Shown: positions 18,393 through 26,744, numbered from the stretch's first letter. The stretch: DNA of 31,943 nt from SYFI01 sp046095485 (GCA_046095485.1 JBJTJN010000056.1:1-31943), one strand, 5' to 3'. Program-made: numbers and translations. The notes: a model not told the origin generated them from the sequence alone.

Positions 18393-18438
18393 GGCTATTG
18401 CCGATCACGCATCTCACCACGCAGGAGAATCCAGCCGC

Positions 18439-19743
18439 ATGAGCGACCACCACCGCGAGACCATCGCCCTCCACGGGGGGCAGGTGCCGGACCCGACCAC
18501 CAACGCCCGGGCCGTGCCGATCTACCAGACGACCTCGTTCGTCTTCAACGACGCCCAGCACGCCGCGAACCTGTTCGCGCTGGCCGAGCCGGGCAACATC
18601 TACACGCGCATCATGAACCCCACCTGGGACGTGCTGGAGCAGCGCGTGGCCCAGCTCGAGGGCGGCATCGCCGCCTGCGCGCTGGCGTCGGGCCAGGCCG
18701 CAGTGGCCTACTCGCTCATGAACGTCTGCCGTGCCGGTGACAACGTCATCGCCGAGCCGCAGCTCTACGGCGGCACCTACAACCTGTTCGCGCACACGCT
18801 GCCGCAGTTCGGCATCGAGGTGCGGTTCGCCGACCAGGACGACCCGTCGTCGGTGGCGCGCCTTGCCGATGAGAACACCCGCGCGGTGTTCGTGGAGTCG
18901 CTCGGCAACCCGAGCCTCGACGTGATCGACCTGCAGGCCTGGGCCGACGCCGCCCACGCCGCGGGCGTACCGCTCATCGTGGACAACACGGTGGCCACGC
19001 CCATCCTCTGCCGTCCCTTCGAGCAGGGCGCCGACATCGTGGTGCACTCGCTCACCAAGTTCATCGGCGGCCACGGCACGTCGATCGGCGGCATCATCGT
19101 GGACAGCGGAAGCTTCGACTGGGTTGCCAACGGCGACCGCTTCCCGGGCCTCACCAAGCCCGACCCCAGCTACCACGGGGTGGTGTGGAGCGACGCCCTG
19201 GGTCCGGCGGCCTACATCGGGCGCATCCGCACGGTGCTGCTGCGCAACATCGGTGCCGCGCTGTCGCCGTTCAACGCGTTCCTCATCCTGCAGGGCATCG
19301 AGACGCTGCACCTGCGCATGGAGCGCCACTGCAGCAACGCGCTGGCCATCGCGAAGCACCTCGAGGCGCACCCCGAGGTGGAGTGGGTGGACTACCCCGG
19401 CCTGTCGTCGTCGAAGTACCACGAGCTGGCCAACAAGGTGCTGGACGGTGGCTACGGGGCCATCCTCACCTTCGGCATCCGCGGCGGCCGCGACTACGGC
19501 CAGGCGTTCATCTCCAACCTGGAGCTGTTCAGCCACCTGGCCAACATCGGTGACGCCAAGTCGCTGGCCATCCACCCGGCCACCACCACGCACTCGCAGC
19601 TCAACGACGAGGAGCTCTCGCTCGCCGGCGTGCGGCCCGAGACGGTGCGCCTGTCGGTGGGCATCGAGAACGTCGAGGACCTCATCTCGGACCTCGACCA
19701 GGCCATCGCCAAGGCGACGGCCGGGGTGGGGGCTCCCGCCTGA
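18439..19743 (+). CDS. metY: O-acetylhomoserine sulfhydrylase
   Basis: The 434-residue PLP enzyme joins O-acetylhomoserine with sulfide (or methanethiol) to form homocysteine (or methionine). The start of the fold, ETIALHGGQVPDPTTNARAVPIYQTTSFVF, is characteristic of the Cys/Met metabolism PLP family. The PLP-binding lysine is K207 in SLTKFIGGHGTSIGG. The insert and the sequence SSKYHELANKVLDGGYGAILTFGIRGG mark it as MetY rather than MetB or MetC. The C-terminal block QLNDEELSLAGVRPETVRLSVGIENVEDL is intact. Start ATG 18439 has AGGAG eleven bases upstream. The stop overlaps the apparent start of metX, which makes its substrate. Confidence 0.95.
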   Translation: MSDHHRETIALHGGQVPDPTTNARAVPIYQTTSFVFNDAQHAANLFALAEPGNIYTRIMNPTWDVLEQRVAQLEGGIAACALASGQAAVAYSLMNVCRAGDNVIAEPQLYGGTYNLFAHTLPQFGIEVRFADQDDPSSVARLADENTRAVFVESLGNPSLDVIDLQAWADAAHAAGVPLIVDNTVATPILCRPFEQGADIVVHSLTKFIGGHGTSIGGIIVDSGSFDWVANGDRFPGLTKPDPSYHGVVWSDALGPAAYIGRIRTVLLRNIGAALSPFNAFLILQGIETLHLRMERHCSNALAIAKHLEAHPEVEWVDYPGLSSSKYHELANKVLDGGYGAILTFGIRGGRDYGQAFISNLELFSHLANIGDAKSLAIHPATTTHSQLNDEELSLAGVRPETVRLSVGIENVEDLISDLDQAIAKATAGVGAPA

Positions 19744-20894
19744 CCACCAGCACCCCAGCCGAGGGGATCGGGCTCACCGAGACCCAGCGGGTCGTCCTGT
19801 TCACGCAGGACGACCCGCTCGTGCTGGAGTCCGGGGCCACGCTCGGCCCCGTGGAGGTGGCGTACGAGACCTACGGCACCCTCAACGCCGATCGCACCAA
19901 CGCGATCTACGTGTGCCACGCGCTCACGGGCGATGCCCACGCGGCGGGGCACCACGGCGAGCCGGATCGCCGTGGGTGGTGGGACAACATCATCGGGCCC
20001 GGGCGGCCGGTGGATACCGATCGCTTCTTCGTCATCTGCTCCAACCTGCTGGGCGGGTGCCAGGGCACCACGGGGCCGTCGTCGGAGGATCCTTCGACGG
20101 GGCGGCCCTACGGGCTGTCGTTCCCGCTGTTCACGGTGCGCGACCTGGTGGAGGTGCACCGGGCGCTCTTGGCGCACCTGGGCATCAGCCACCTGGCCGG
20201 CGCCATCGGCGGGTCGCTCGGCGGCATGCAGGTGCTGCAGTGGGTGATCGACCACCCCGATGAGATCAGCGCGGCGCTGGTGATCTGCTCGTCGTCGCGG
20301 CTCTCGGCGCAGAACATCGCGTTCAGCGCGGTGGCCCGCGAGGCCATCATGCGCGACCCGGACTTTTTGGGCGGCGACTACTACGGCACCGGGCGCGCGC
20401 CCGACACCGGGCTGTCGATCGCCCGCATGATGGCCCACATCACGTACCTCTCAGAGGAGTCGATGAGGGAGAAGTTCGGCAGGCGCCTGCAGCACGGCGA
20501 CGCCCCGCGGTTCGACTTCTCGGTGGACTTCCAGGTGGAGTCGTACCTGCAGCACCAGGGCGAGTCGTTCCTCAAGCGCTTCGACGCCAACACCTACCTG
20601 TACATGACCCGGGTGATGGACTACTTCGACGCCTTCGCCGACCCGGCGACGGTGGGCGCGAGCCTCGAGGGCACCTCCACGAAGTTCCTCCTGGTGTCGT
20701 TCGACAGCGACTGGCGCTTCGACACCGACCACTCGCGCGAGATCGTGCGCCAGCTGCAGTCGTGGCGCGTGCCGGTGACCTTCCGCGAGATCGAGAGCCC
20801 GTGGGGCCACGACTCATTCCTGCTGGAGATTCCGGAGTACCACCGCACGGTCGAGGCGTTCCTGGACCGCGCGGCAGACGACCTGGGCATCTAG
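19740..20894 (+). CDS. metX: Homoserine O-acetyltransferase
   Basis: An alpha/beta-hydrolase enzyme that acetylates homoserine for MetY. The catalytic triad is complete: S159 in GGSLGGMQVLQW, D324 in SFDSDWRF and H357 in GHDSFL, with the usual 33-residue Asp-His spacing. The family start ESGATLGPVEVAYETYGTLN and CHALTGDAH are present. There is no ATG, GTG or TTG start that includes the conserved ETQRVVLFTQDDPLVLESG region. The first conventional start (GTG 19821) would remove 27 residues. I therefore place the start at CTG 19740, overlapping the metY stop as CTGA and giving an N-terminus MTTSTPAEG and 384 residues, within the normal range. The stop lies in a CTAG shared with the convergent vapC. 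Confidence 0.93.
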   Translation: MTTSTPAEGIGLTETQRVVLFTQDDPLVLESGATLGPVEVAYETYGTLNADRTNAIYVCHALTGDAHAAGHHGEPDRRGWWDNIIGPGRPVDTDRFFVICSNLLGGCQGTTGPSSEDPSTGRPYGLSFPLFTVRDLVEVHRALLAHLGISHLAGAIGGSLGGMQVLQWVIDHPDEISAALVICSSSRLSAQNIAFSAVAREAIMRDPDFLGGDYYGTGRAPDTGLSIARMMAHITYLSEESMREKFGRRLQHGDAPRFDFSVDFQVESYLQHQGESFLKRFDANTYLYMTRVMDYFDAFADPATVGASLEGTSTKFLLVSFDSDWRFDTDHSREIVRQLQSWRVPVTFREIESPWGHDSFLLEIPEYHRTVEAFLDRAADDLGI

Positions 20895-21301
20895 GGCCTG
20901 CGCCGCCCCCGCCGGGCGGATCGGATGTCCACGGCCCGGAGCCCGTCGAGGCGGGCGCTGAGGATCTCCGGATCAGTGGTGAGCAGGGGCACGCGCTGCT
21001 CGATCGCAGCCGCCACGGCGAAGCAGTCCGCATACGACATCTTGTGGGCGGCCTTCACCGCGGCAGCTGCGAGAACGCGCGGAGGCGTGGCATCGACAAG
21101 GTCGACATCAGCGCGCAGCTGAGAGAGCAGGCGGTCGGCCGCCTCGTGTGATTCCTGCCGACTCACCACGTAGTGAACCTCGCCGGCGTTGATCCAGCTC
21201 ATGCACGGGCGTCCCTGCGCCAGCGCGGCACCGACGGCCTCGGCCCCGTGGTCGTCGTGCAGCCAGGCGATGACGGCCGATGCATCGAGGCAGGCACTCA
21301 C
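20891..21301 (-). CDS. vapC: PIN-domain toxin, VapC family
   Basis: This 136-residue PIN nuclease carries all four acidic residues expected for Mg-dependent RNA cleavage: D6 (LDASAVIAWL), E41 (NAGEVHYV), D92 (SYADCFAVAAA) and D110 (LLTTDPEI). VapC toxins cut tRNA or rRNA and are neutralised by their cognate antitoxin. The start ATG at 21301 overlaps the antitoxin stop as ATGA, the classic TA operon arrangement. The gene lies on the strand opposite to metX and metW and ends in the same CTAG as metX, so transcription of the two converges with no gap. Confidence 0.93.
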   Translation of the reverse strand: MSACLDASAVIAWLHDDHGAEAVGAALAQGRPCMSWINAGEVHYVVSRQESHEAADRLLSQLRADVDLVDATPPRVLAAAAVKAAHKMSYADCFAVAAAIEQRVPLLTTDPEILSARLDGLRAVDIRSARRGRRRP

Positions 21302-21531
21302 GCGTGGCGCGCCTCACCCCGGGCATCCTCTGCGCGGCCCTCCCGAAGGGCCGCTTCGAGGTCGAGATGGCGCAGCGCACCCCGCAGGCTCGCAAGGCCC
21401 TTGGCAGGCCGCACCAGCACGCCATCGGGCGCCTCGCTGAATACCACCTCGGTGCCCGGGGCGATACCCAGGCGATCGCGGATGTCCTTGGGGATCACCA
21501 CCTGCCCCTTTGGTCCGATTCGGTGAGTCAT
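21298..21531 (-). CDS. vapB: AbrB/SpoVT-family antitoxin, VapB type
   Basis: A 77-residue protein with an N-terminal swapped-hairpin AbrB fold: MTHRIGPKGQVVIPKDIRDRLGI followed by PGTEVVFSEAPDGVLVRP. A helical tail of about 35 residues (LRHLDLEAALREGRAEDARG) should wrap the toxin. The frame is open further upstream to 21636, but ATG 21531 aligns with the start of AbrB domains and has a perfect TATACT box seven bases before it. It probably represses its own promoter, where an ATAC-N6-GTAT inverted repeat (21530-21543) overlaps the -10 box and start codon. Confidence 0.9.
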   Translation of the reverse strand: MTHRIGPKGQVVIPKDIRDRLGIAPGTEVVFSEAPDGVLVRPAKGLASLRGALRHLDLEAALREGRAEDARGEARHA

Positions 21532-21538
21532 ACCGAAA

Positions 21539-21544
21539 AGTATA
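21539..21544 (-). promoter_or_regulatory. -10 box of the vapBC operon
   Basis: TATACT on the minus strand ends seven bases before the antitoxin ATG. It is the closest match to the TATAAT consensus in the window, and the transcript is predicted to be leaderless. Confidence 0.65.
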
Positions 21545-21645
21545 ACCACTTGGGCGGCTGCCACGCTCACATCGCCGACGCTATCGCGGGCGGCGTGCAG
21601 CAGGGGTGTCGTCTTCGTCGCGTATGCGCTCCTCATCGTGCCCGG

Positions 21646-21651
21646 TAGCCT
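21646..21651 (+). promoter_or_regulatory. -10 box of the metW operon
   Basis: TAGCCT ends eight bases before the ATG at 21660. This decides the metW start against an upstream in-frame codon at 21606. Confidence 0.6.
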
Positions 21652-21659
21652 CAGGGACG

Positions 21660-22268
21660 ATGTCCCTTCGTCCCGACCTCGACGTGGTGGCCGCCATGGT
21701 GCACCGCGGCCGGCGCGTGCTCGACCTCGGGTGCGGCGATGGCGCGCTGCTCGCGCACCTGATCAGCGAGAAGGACTGCCACGGCACCGGGGTGGAGATC
21801 TCCGACGAGGGGTTCCACGCCTGCGTGGCGCGCGGGGTGCCCGTGGTGGTGGCCGACATCGACCAGGGGCTCGGCGACGTGGAGGACGACGCCTACGACG
21901 TGGTGATCCTCTCGCAGACCCTCCAGGCCACGCACCGCCCGGCGCTGGTGCTGCAGGAGATGATGCGCGTGGGAAAGGTGGGCATCGTGTCGTTCCCCAA
22001 CTTCGGCCACTGGCGCCTGCGGTGGTCGCTGGCCGCGCGCGGGCGCATGCCCACCAGCCAGTCGCTTCCGTACCACTGGTACGACACCCCCAACATCCAC
22101 CTGTGCACCATCCGCGACTTCGAGGCGCTCATGGCGCATGAGCACCTGCGCACCATCCGGCGCGTGCTGCTCGACGAGCGCGGCCGCCCGGTGGACGACG
22201 CCCGCCGCCGTCGCCCCAACCTCCTCGCCGCCGGCGCCGTGTACATGGTGGGGCCCTCCACTCCGTGA
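21660..22268 (+). CDS. metW: MetW methyltransferase-like protein
   Basis: About 202 residues with a Rossmann methyltransferase fold. The SAM-binding motif I is VLDLGCGDGALLAHL, and the MetW-specific stretches SQTLQATHRPALVLQEMMRVG, SFPNFGHWRLRW and LPYHWYDTPNIHLCTIRDFE are all present. MetW is known to partner MetX in homoserine acetylation in several bacteria and is normally encoded next to it. Here a VapBC module on the other strand separates the two, and metW has its own promoter. It starts a three-gene run with the transporter and pyrF, overlapping the transporter start as GTGA. Confidence 0.93.
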   Translation: MSLRPDLDVVAAMVHRGRRVLDLGCGDGALLAHLISEKDCHGTGVEISDEGFHACVARGVPVVVADIDQGLGDVEDDAYDVVILSQTLQATHRPALVLQEMMRVGKVGIVSFPNFGHWRLRWSLAARGRMPTSQSLPYHWYDTPNIHLCTIRDFEALMAHEHLRTIRRVLLDERGRPVDDARRRRPNLLAAGAVYMVGPSTP

Positions 22269-23182
22269 CCCTCGCCGCCCTCTCGGCGCTGATCATCATC
22301 GGGATCGGCGTGCTGCTGCGGCAGCTCGGCGTGATGAAGCGCGAGCACGCGCCCATACTCGTGCAGGCCACGCTCTACGTGCTGCTGCCCGCCCTGGTGC
22401 TGGACATCATGATCGGCGCCAAGCTCGACTGGGGCCTCATCCTGGTGCCCTTCGTGTCGTATGCCGTCACCGCGGTGATGACGCCCTTCGCGCTGATGTT
22501 CGCCCGCATGATGCGCCTGGGCCGGGCGGCCACCGGCGGGGTGATCCTCATGATCGCCGTGGCCAACACCGGGTTCTTCGGCCTGCCGCTCATCGCGGCA
22601 TCGGGCGGGGAGTTCTCGCTCACGGTGGCCGTGATGTACGACGCCATCGGCACGGGAATCCTCATCTGGACCTTCAACCCCATCGTGGCCGCCTGGTTCG
22701 GCCGCGGCGAGGTGGAGGACGCCATGACCATCCGCCAGTCGCTCAAGGGCCTGCTGCTGCCGCCCATGTGGATGCTCATCACGGGGCTCATCCTCAACCT
22801 AGCCGGCGTGCACACCCTCTGGAACTGGCTGCAGGTGCCGGTCGACTACCTGGCGGCCGCGCTGTTCCCCGTGGTCATGCTCTACGCCGGCCTCGTGCTC
22901 GACTGGTCGGGCATCAGGGAGAACTGGCGCACGATCGCGGGCGTGTCGGTGCTGAAGCTGGCGCTCATGCCGGTGGTGGCGTTCGGCATCGCCTACCTGT
23001 TCGGATTCCGCGGCAACCAGCTCGACACCCTCATCGTGCTGGGCGCCATGCCCAGCGGCATGATGGCCCTCGTCATGGGCGCGCACTACCGTCTGCCCGT
23101 CAACCTGCTCGCGGCGTGCGTGGCCGTCACCACGGTGCTCTCGCTCGTCACCATTCCCATCGTCACGGCGGTGATCACCTGA
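22265..23182 (+). CDS. AEC-family (auxin efflux carrier) transporter
   Basis: This 305-residue integral membrane protein has about ten hydrophobic helices in the two five-helix bundles of the AEC/BART family. The opening LAALSALIIIGIGVLLRQLGVMKREHAPILVQATLYVLLPALVLDIM and the closing LIVLGAMPSGMMALVMGAHYRLPVNLLAACVAVTTVLSLVTIPI are family-typical. Bacterial members export or import organic acids such as malate or malonate; the substrate here cannot be told from sequence. The GTG start overlaps the metW stop (GTGA), and the stop overlaps the pyrF start (CTGA), so all three are translated together. Confidence 0.88.
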   Translation: MTLAALSALIIIGIGVLLRQLGVMKREHAPILVQATLYVLLPALVLDIMIGAKLDWGLILVPFVSYAVTAVMTPFALMFARMMRLGRAATGGVILMIAVANTGFFGLPLIAASGGEFSLTVAVMYDAIGTGILIWTFNPIVAAWFGRGEVEDAMTIRQSLKGLLLPPMWMLITGLILNLAGVHTLWNWLQVPVDYLAAALFPVVMLYAGLVLDWSGIRENWRTIAGVSVLKLALMPVVAFGIAYLFGFRGNQLDTLIVLGAMPSGMMALVMGAHYRLPVNLLAACVAVTTVLSLVTIPIVTAVIT

Positions 23183-24012
23183 CCCCTCAGCCATTCAGCC
23201 AGCGCCTCACCGCCAACGTGCAGGCCCGCCAGAGCCAGGTGGTGCTGGGGCTCGACCCCGACCCCGCCCGCGTGGATGGCGGCGCGACGGGCGCCCGCGA
23301 CTTCTGTCTGGGGGTGATCGAGCAAGCGGCGCCCCACTGCGTGGCGGCCAAGCCCCAGATGGCCTGCTTCGAGCGCTTTGGCGCAGAGGGGTGGCAGGCG
23401 TTCGAGGACGTGGCGCAGGCAGCCAGCGACGCCGGCCTGCTGGTGATCGCCGATGGCAAGCGCGGCGACGTGGACGCCACCGCGCGCCACTACGCCGCGG
23501 CATTCCTGCGTCCGCCCATCGATGCGCTCACGGTGAACCCCATGCTGGGCACCGACGCCGTGCAGCCATTCCTCGATGCCGCCGCGGCCACCGGCACCGG
23601 GCTGTTCGTGCTGGTGCGCACGTCCAATCCGGGCGCCGCCGAGCTTGAGGACATCACCCTGGCCGACGGCCGCCCGTGGCACGAGGCCGTGGCCGACCGC
23701 GTGCGCGACTGGGGCGCGAAGGTGCCCCTGCGCGACGGCGGGCTGTCGTCGATCGGCGCCGTAGTGGGCGCCACGGTGCCCGAGCGCATCGACCGCCTGC
23801 GCGAGCTGATGCCCGACCAGCCGTTCCTGCTGCCCGGCGTGGGCGCGCAGGGGGGAGACCCCGCGCGCCTGGGCCCGGCCTTCGGCGGCCACATCGCCGG
23901 CGCGCTGGTGTCGGCCAGCCGATCGGTGATCTACGCCGACGACCCCGCGGCTGCCGCGCGCGACCTGCGCGATGTCGTATGGACCGCCGGGGAGTCGGTG
24001 GGCGCGGGGTAG
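23179..24012 (+). CDS. pyrF: Orotidine 5'-phosphate decarboxylase, subfamily 2
   Basis: It makes UMP from OMP in de novo pyrimidine synthesis. The 277-residue protein has the subfamily-2 pattern: SQVVLGLDPDP near residue 20, AAKPQMACFERFG, the catalytic DGKRGDVDATA with K94, FVLVRTSNPGA, and LLPGVGAQGGD near the C-terminus. The conserved N-terminal segment FSQRLTANVQARQ lies before any ATG, GTG or TTG. The frame reaches back only to CTG 23179, overlapping the transporter stop as CTGA, and I take this CTG as start (MTPQPFSQRL). The first conventional start, GTG 23219, would remove part of the conserved N-terminus. No other pyrimidine gene is adjacent. Confidence 0.93.
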   Translation: MTPQPFSQRLTANVQARQSQVVLGLDPDPARVDGGATGARDFCLGVIEQAAPHCVAAKPQMACFERFGAEGWQAFEDVAQAASDAGLLVIADGKRGDVDATARHYAAAFLRPPIDALTVNPMLGTDAVQPFLDAAAATGTGLFVLVRTSNPGAAELEDITLADGRPWHEAVADRVRDWGAKVPLRDGGLSSIGAVVGATVPERIDRLRELMPDQPFLLPGVGAQGGDPARLGPAFGGHIAGALVSASRSVIYADDPAAAARDLRDVVWTAGESVGAG

Positions 24013-24052
24013 CTTGCAGCCGCTGTCCGATCCCCGCACAATGGAGCGTCCC

Positions 24053-24808
24053 GTGCACCGCATCACCATCGCCCTCACCGCCTCTGCCGTCGTGGCCGCG
24101 GGCGCCCTGCTCGCCGGCTGCGGCTCGTCGTCCGACACCATCTCCACCGCGCCTGCCGGCAGCACCGGAACCACCCGCGCCGCGGCCGCGGACGGGGTGA
24201 ACCCCAAGGTGAAGATCGCCAACAACCTGCCTGTTGCCATCACGGCCACGGCGCGAGACCTCTGCATCTCGGGCAACTGCCAGGTGACCCCCTGGACCCC
24301 TGATGGCAGCCCCTTCTCCGGGCCGGCGAAGCTTTCGAAGCAGGCGATCCCCCCGGGCGGCACGGTGGAGCGCTCGTGGAACGCCACCACCTTCTCCGAG
24401 CCTCACTGCCGCGCCGACCTGAGTGCGGGGTCGGACTACAAGAACCCCAACCGCGCCGTGGTGTTCGTGGACTTCACCGATGCGTCGGGCAAGCCGACCA
24501 TCAAGCAGGCCTGGGACGGCCGCGACTCCTACGCGGTGGTGCAGATGGGCTTCGCGCCCGCAGAGCCCGCCGCGAAGCCATCGTGCGGCAGCGACCCGGT
24601 GCTGAGGGCAGCGGGCTGGATCGGCGGTCGAGGCACGAGCGGAGCGCTCAATGGGTCGTCGCAGTGCCCGGTATACGTGATCAAGCCACAGTTCGCGGAG
24701 TTCACCTACGTGGGCGCCGATGGCACGACGGCCCGGGGCACGAGCACGATCTCGTGCGGCATCGGCACCCCGAGCGCGGTGGTCTCGCTCGACCCCGTCA
24801 CCACCTAG
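24053..24808 (+). CDS. Lipoprotein of unknown function
   Basis: About 251 residues. The lipobox LLAGC (cysteine about residue 23) follows a short basic start and a hydrophobic stretch, so the protein should be exported and lipid-anchored. A Ser/Thr/Gly linker follows, then a beta-rich domain with six cysteines (DLCISGNC, PHCRADLS, KPSCGSD, SSQCPVYVI, STISCGIG) that may form three disulfides. I do not recognise a family. GTG 24053 is preferred because GGAG lies six bases before it; ATG 24041 is in frame and possible. The gene is convergent with the first S16 lipoprotein, with ten bases between the stop codons. Confidence 0.75.
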   Translation: MHRITIALTASAVVAAGALLAGCGSSSDTISTAPAGSTGTTRAAAADGVNPKVKIANNLPVAITATARDLCISGNCQVTPWTPDGSPFSGPAKLSKQAIPPGGTVERSWNATTFSEPHCRADLSAGSDYKNPNRAVVFVDFTDASGKPTIKQAWDGRDSYAVVQMGFAPAEPAAKPSCGSDPVLRAAGWIGGRGTSGALNGSSQCPVYVIKPQFAEFTYVGADGTTARGTSTISCGIGTPSAVVSLDPVTT

Positions 24809-24829
24809 GGGGCGGGTCTACCCCAGGTG
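24802..24829. terminator. Hairpin between convergent genes
   Basis: CACCT and GGGG (24802-24811) pair with CCCC and AGGTG (24821-24829), with one bulged A and a nine- to ten-base loop. The hairpin covers both convergent stop codons and may end transcription from both sides. No T-run follows. Confidence 0.35.
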
Positions 24830-26728
24830 CAGGCTGGCCGAGCGCACGATGAGGTTGTTCATCACCGCGTACCAGACCTCATTGAGGGCGATGGTGGCGC
24901 CCGACTCCTCGCGCCCGGTGCCCTTGAGCGCCGTGTAGATGCCCTGCGACCAGTCCCGCTGCCACACCGGGTAGCTCATGTTCTGGCCGCTCCACTGCAG
25001 GAAGGCCGTCCACTCCCGGATGAGCTCCTCGCCCGACTCCACCGCGTTGCGCAGCAGCGTGGGCTCGTAGGCCTCGCCGGCCTCCTCGCCCAGCCCGAAG
25101 CCCGTGAGGCCATACGCGCTGCCACTCGAGAGCGTGGTGCCCAGCACGTAGTAGGTGGTGGCGTACGCCGACATGGTGATGGCCTCGCGCAGCGACCCGG
25201 CGCTCTCGGCCGCCGCCTCGGCCTCGTCGGACAGGGCCTCGAGCACCGGGTAGATGTCGGTGGCGTCCTGGGCCGCGCTAGCCAGGCCCCCCGGCCCCGC
25301 CTGGGTCTCGTACAGGCGGCGGCTGTCGGCGCCCGCGCGTGAGAGGAACGTGCTGTAGCCGTCGAGGAACTCCGCGGCGGCCTCCTCGGGCACCTCGGTG
25401 CGCGACTCCGATGCCTTCACCATGGCCACGGCGTCGGGGCCGAAGCGCTCGATCGACGCCCGCTGGTCCTCGGCCACCGCGGCGATGTCGGCCAGGCGCG
25501 CCAGCCGCTCGGCCTCATCGGGAATGGTGGGGGGCTTCTGCAGGGCGGCGTTCATCGACTGCAGCACGCCCTGGGCATACACCCCCCAACCCATGGCCGA
25601 CGGCAGCGACAGCCACTGCTCCACGCGCATGCCCGAGGGGTCGGCCTGCGCGGCCACCAGGGCGTCGGCCTTGGTGAGCAGCGCCGCCACCTCGTCGGCC
25701 AGCGCCTGGCGCGTGGCCACGATGCCCTTGACGCGCGCCATCTGCGTGGTGCGCGCCCGCGCGCTGGTGCGCCCGATGCGGTAGGTGGCGTCCACCACGA
25801 GCCCGTATGCCGCGCCCGCCCTGCCGGCACGCAGCGCCGCCGCAGCGGAGTCGAGCTCGGCGGCCACCGCGCGGCGCGTGGCCGCGGGGATGAGCGCGGA
25901 GTTCCTGGCCAGGTCGGCCCGCGCGGCGGCGAGCGTGCGCGTGGTGGTGGCCGCCGCCACGTCTGCGGATGCCGGCGCGAGCTCGGCCGGGCGCGCCACC
26001 GGCGGCGCGATGGTCTTGCCCGTGAAGAGGGGGTAGGCCTCGTTGATGTCGCGCACCGTCCGCACGGTGACGCCCAGCGACCGCCCGAGGGCGATGGTGT
26101 CGACGGGCGTGTTGGTGGCGGCGTCGAACGAGACCTGGGTGCCCACGGGGATGAGGAACAGCTCGTAGCCCTCGCGCGCCGCCGCGCGCACCTTCTGCGG
26201 CACCAGCCCCACCTTGCCCACCGTGCCGTCGGGCGCGATGGTGCCGGTCATCAGCACCTTGGGCTTCACGGAGTCTCCGCGGATGGCGGCGATGGTGCCG
26301 AGCGTCAGCGCGGCGCCACCCGATGGCCCGTCGATGGGCCCGGTGATCTTGTATCCGATGCTGAGCGTGGATGGATCGGCGCCGGTGAACAGCGTGGCCA
26401 CCGTGGCCGCCGCGGCGGTGGACGCCTGCCACTGCGCGCCCGCGCCCTTGGCCTTGATGTCCTCGAGGTTCACCGAGAACGACGGGTCCTCGGTGGCCTG
26501 CACCCGGATTCCCGCGGGCTCGATGCCGCTGGCGGGCGTGCCGCCCGGCCCCGTTCCGGCCCAGGGCACGGGGAACGTGATGGCGGTGGGCGGCACCTGC
26601 CACCAGGTCTGCGCCTCCTGGGCGCTCGACCCGCAGCCCGACGCCACCAGCGCCACCGCGGCGGCCGCGCCGATGAGGGCGCCACCGGCCAGCGCGCGTC
26701 GCGTGGTGAGGGAGAGGGGCATGGACAT
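24818..26728 (-). CDS. Lipoprotein with Lon-type S16 Ser-Lys protease domain (paralog A)
   Basis: The 636-residue protein has a twin-Arg-like basic start, a hydrophobic helix and the lipobox VASGC (C32). Residues about 50-235 match the proteolytic domain of Lon: catalytic S136 in IDGPSGGAA and K179 in VGLVPQKVRAA. The 43-residue spacing is exactly that of S679 and K722 in E. coli Lon. There is no AAA+ ATPase and no PDZ domain. The remaining roughly 400 residues are an Ala-rich, mainly helical domain I do not recognise. An ATP-independent exported protease is inferred. The start ATG at 26728 has TAGATT six bases upstream. Its closest relative in view is the divergent neighbour, to which it aligns along most of its length. 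Confidence 0.85.
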   Translation of the reverse strand: MSMPLSLTTRRALAGGALIGAAAAVALVASGCGSSAQEAQTWWQVPPTAITFPVPWAGTGPGGTPASGIEPAGIRVQATEDPSFSVNLEDIKAKGAGAQWQASTAAAATVATLFTGADPSTLSIGYKITGPIDGPSGGAALTLGTIAAIRGDSVKPKVLMTGTIAPDGTVGKVGLVPQKVRAAAREGYELFLIPVGTQVSFDAATNTPVDTIALGRSLGVTVRTVRDINEAYPLFTGKTIAPPVARPAELAPASADVAAATTTRTLAAARADLARNSALIPAATRRAVAAELDSAAAALRAGRAGAAYGLVVDATYRIGRTSARARTTQMARVKGIVATRQALADEVAALLTKADALVAAQADPSGMRVEQWLSLPSAMGWGVYAQGVLQSMNAALQKPPTIPDEAERLARLADIAAVAEDQRASIERFGPDAVAMVKASESRTEVPEEAAAEFLDGYSTFLSRAGADSRRLYETQAGPGGLASAAQDATDIYPVLEALSDEAEAAAESAGSLREAITMSAYATTYYVLGTTLSSGSAYGLTGFGLGEEAGEAYEPTLLRNAVESGEELIREWTAFLQWSGQNMSYPVWQRDWSQGIYTALKGTGREESGATIALNEVWYAVMNNLIVRSASLHLG

Positions 26729-26734
26729 GCGGTG

Positions 26735-26744
26735 AATCTACATT
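26735..26744. promoter_or_regulatory. Symmetric shared -10 element of the two S16 lipoprotein genes
   Basis: On the plus strand TACATT (26739-26744) ends seven bases before GTG 26752. On the minus strand TAGATT (26740-26735) ends six bases before ATG 26728. The boxes share the central TA, giving AATCTACATT, an ANNNTANNNT element. Both transcripts would be leaderless, and polymerase can open this site in only one direction at a time. Confidence 0.65.

Noticed and set aside
18326..18438. A SAM riboswitch in the metY leader
   Set aside because: The predicted leader is only about 45 bases and shows no SAM-I, SAM-II or SAM-IV core; only a four-bp hairpin is visible.
20891..21531. Mobile element boundaries around vapBC
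   Set aside because: No terminal inverted repeats, target duplications or transposase remnants are visible, so transfer of the module is only a possibility.
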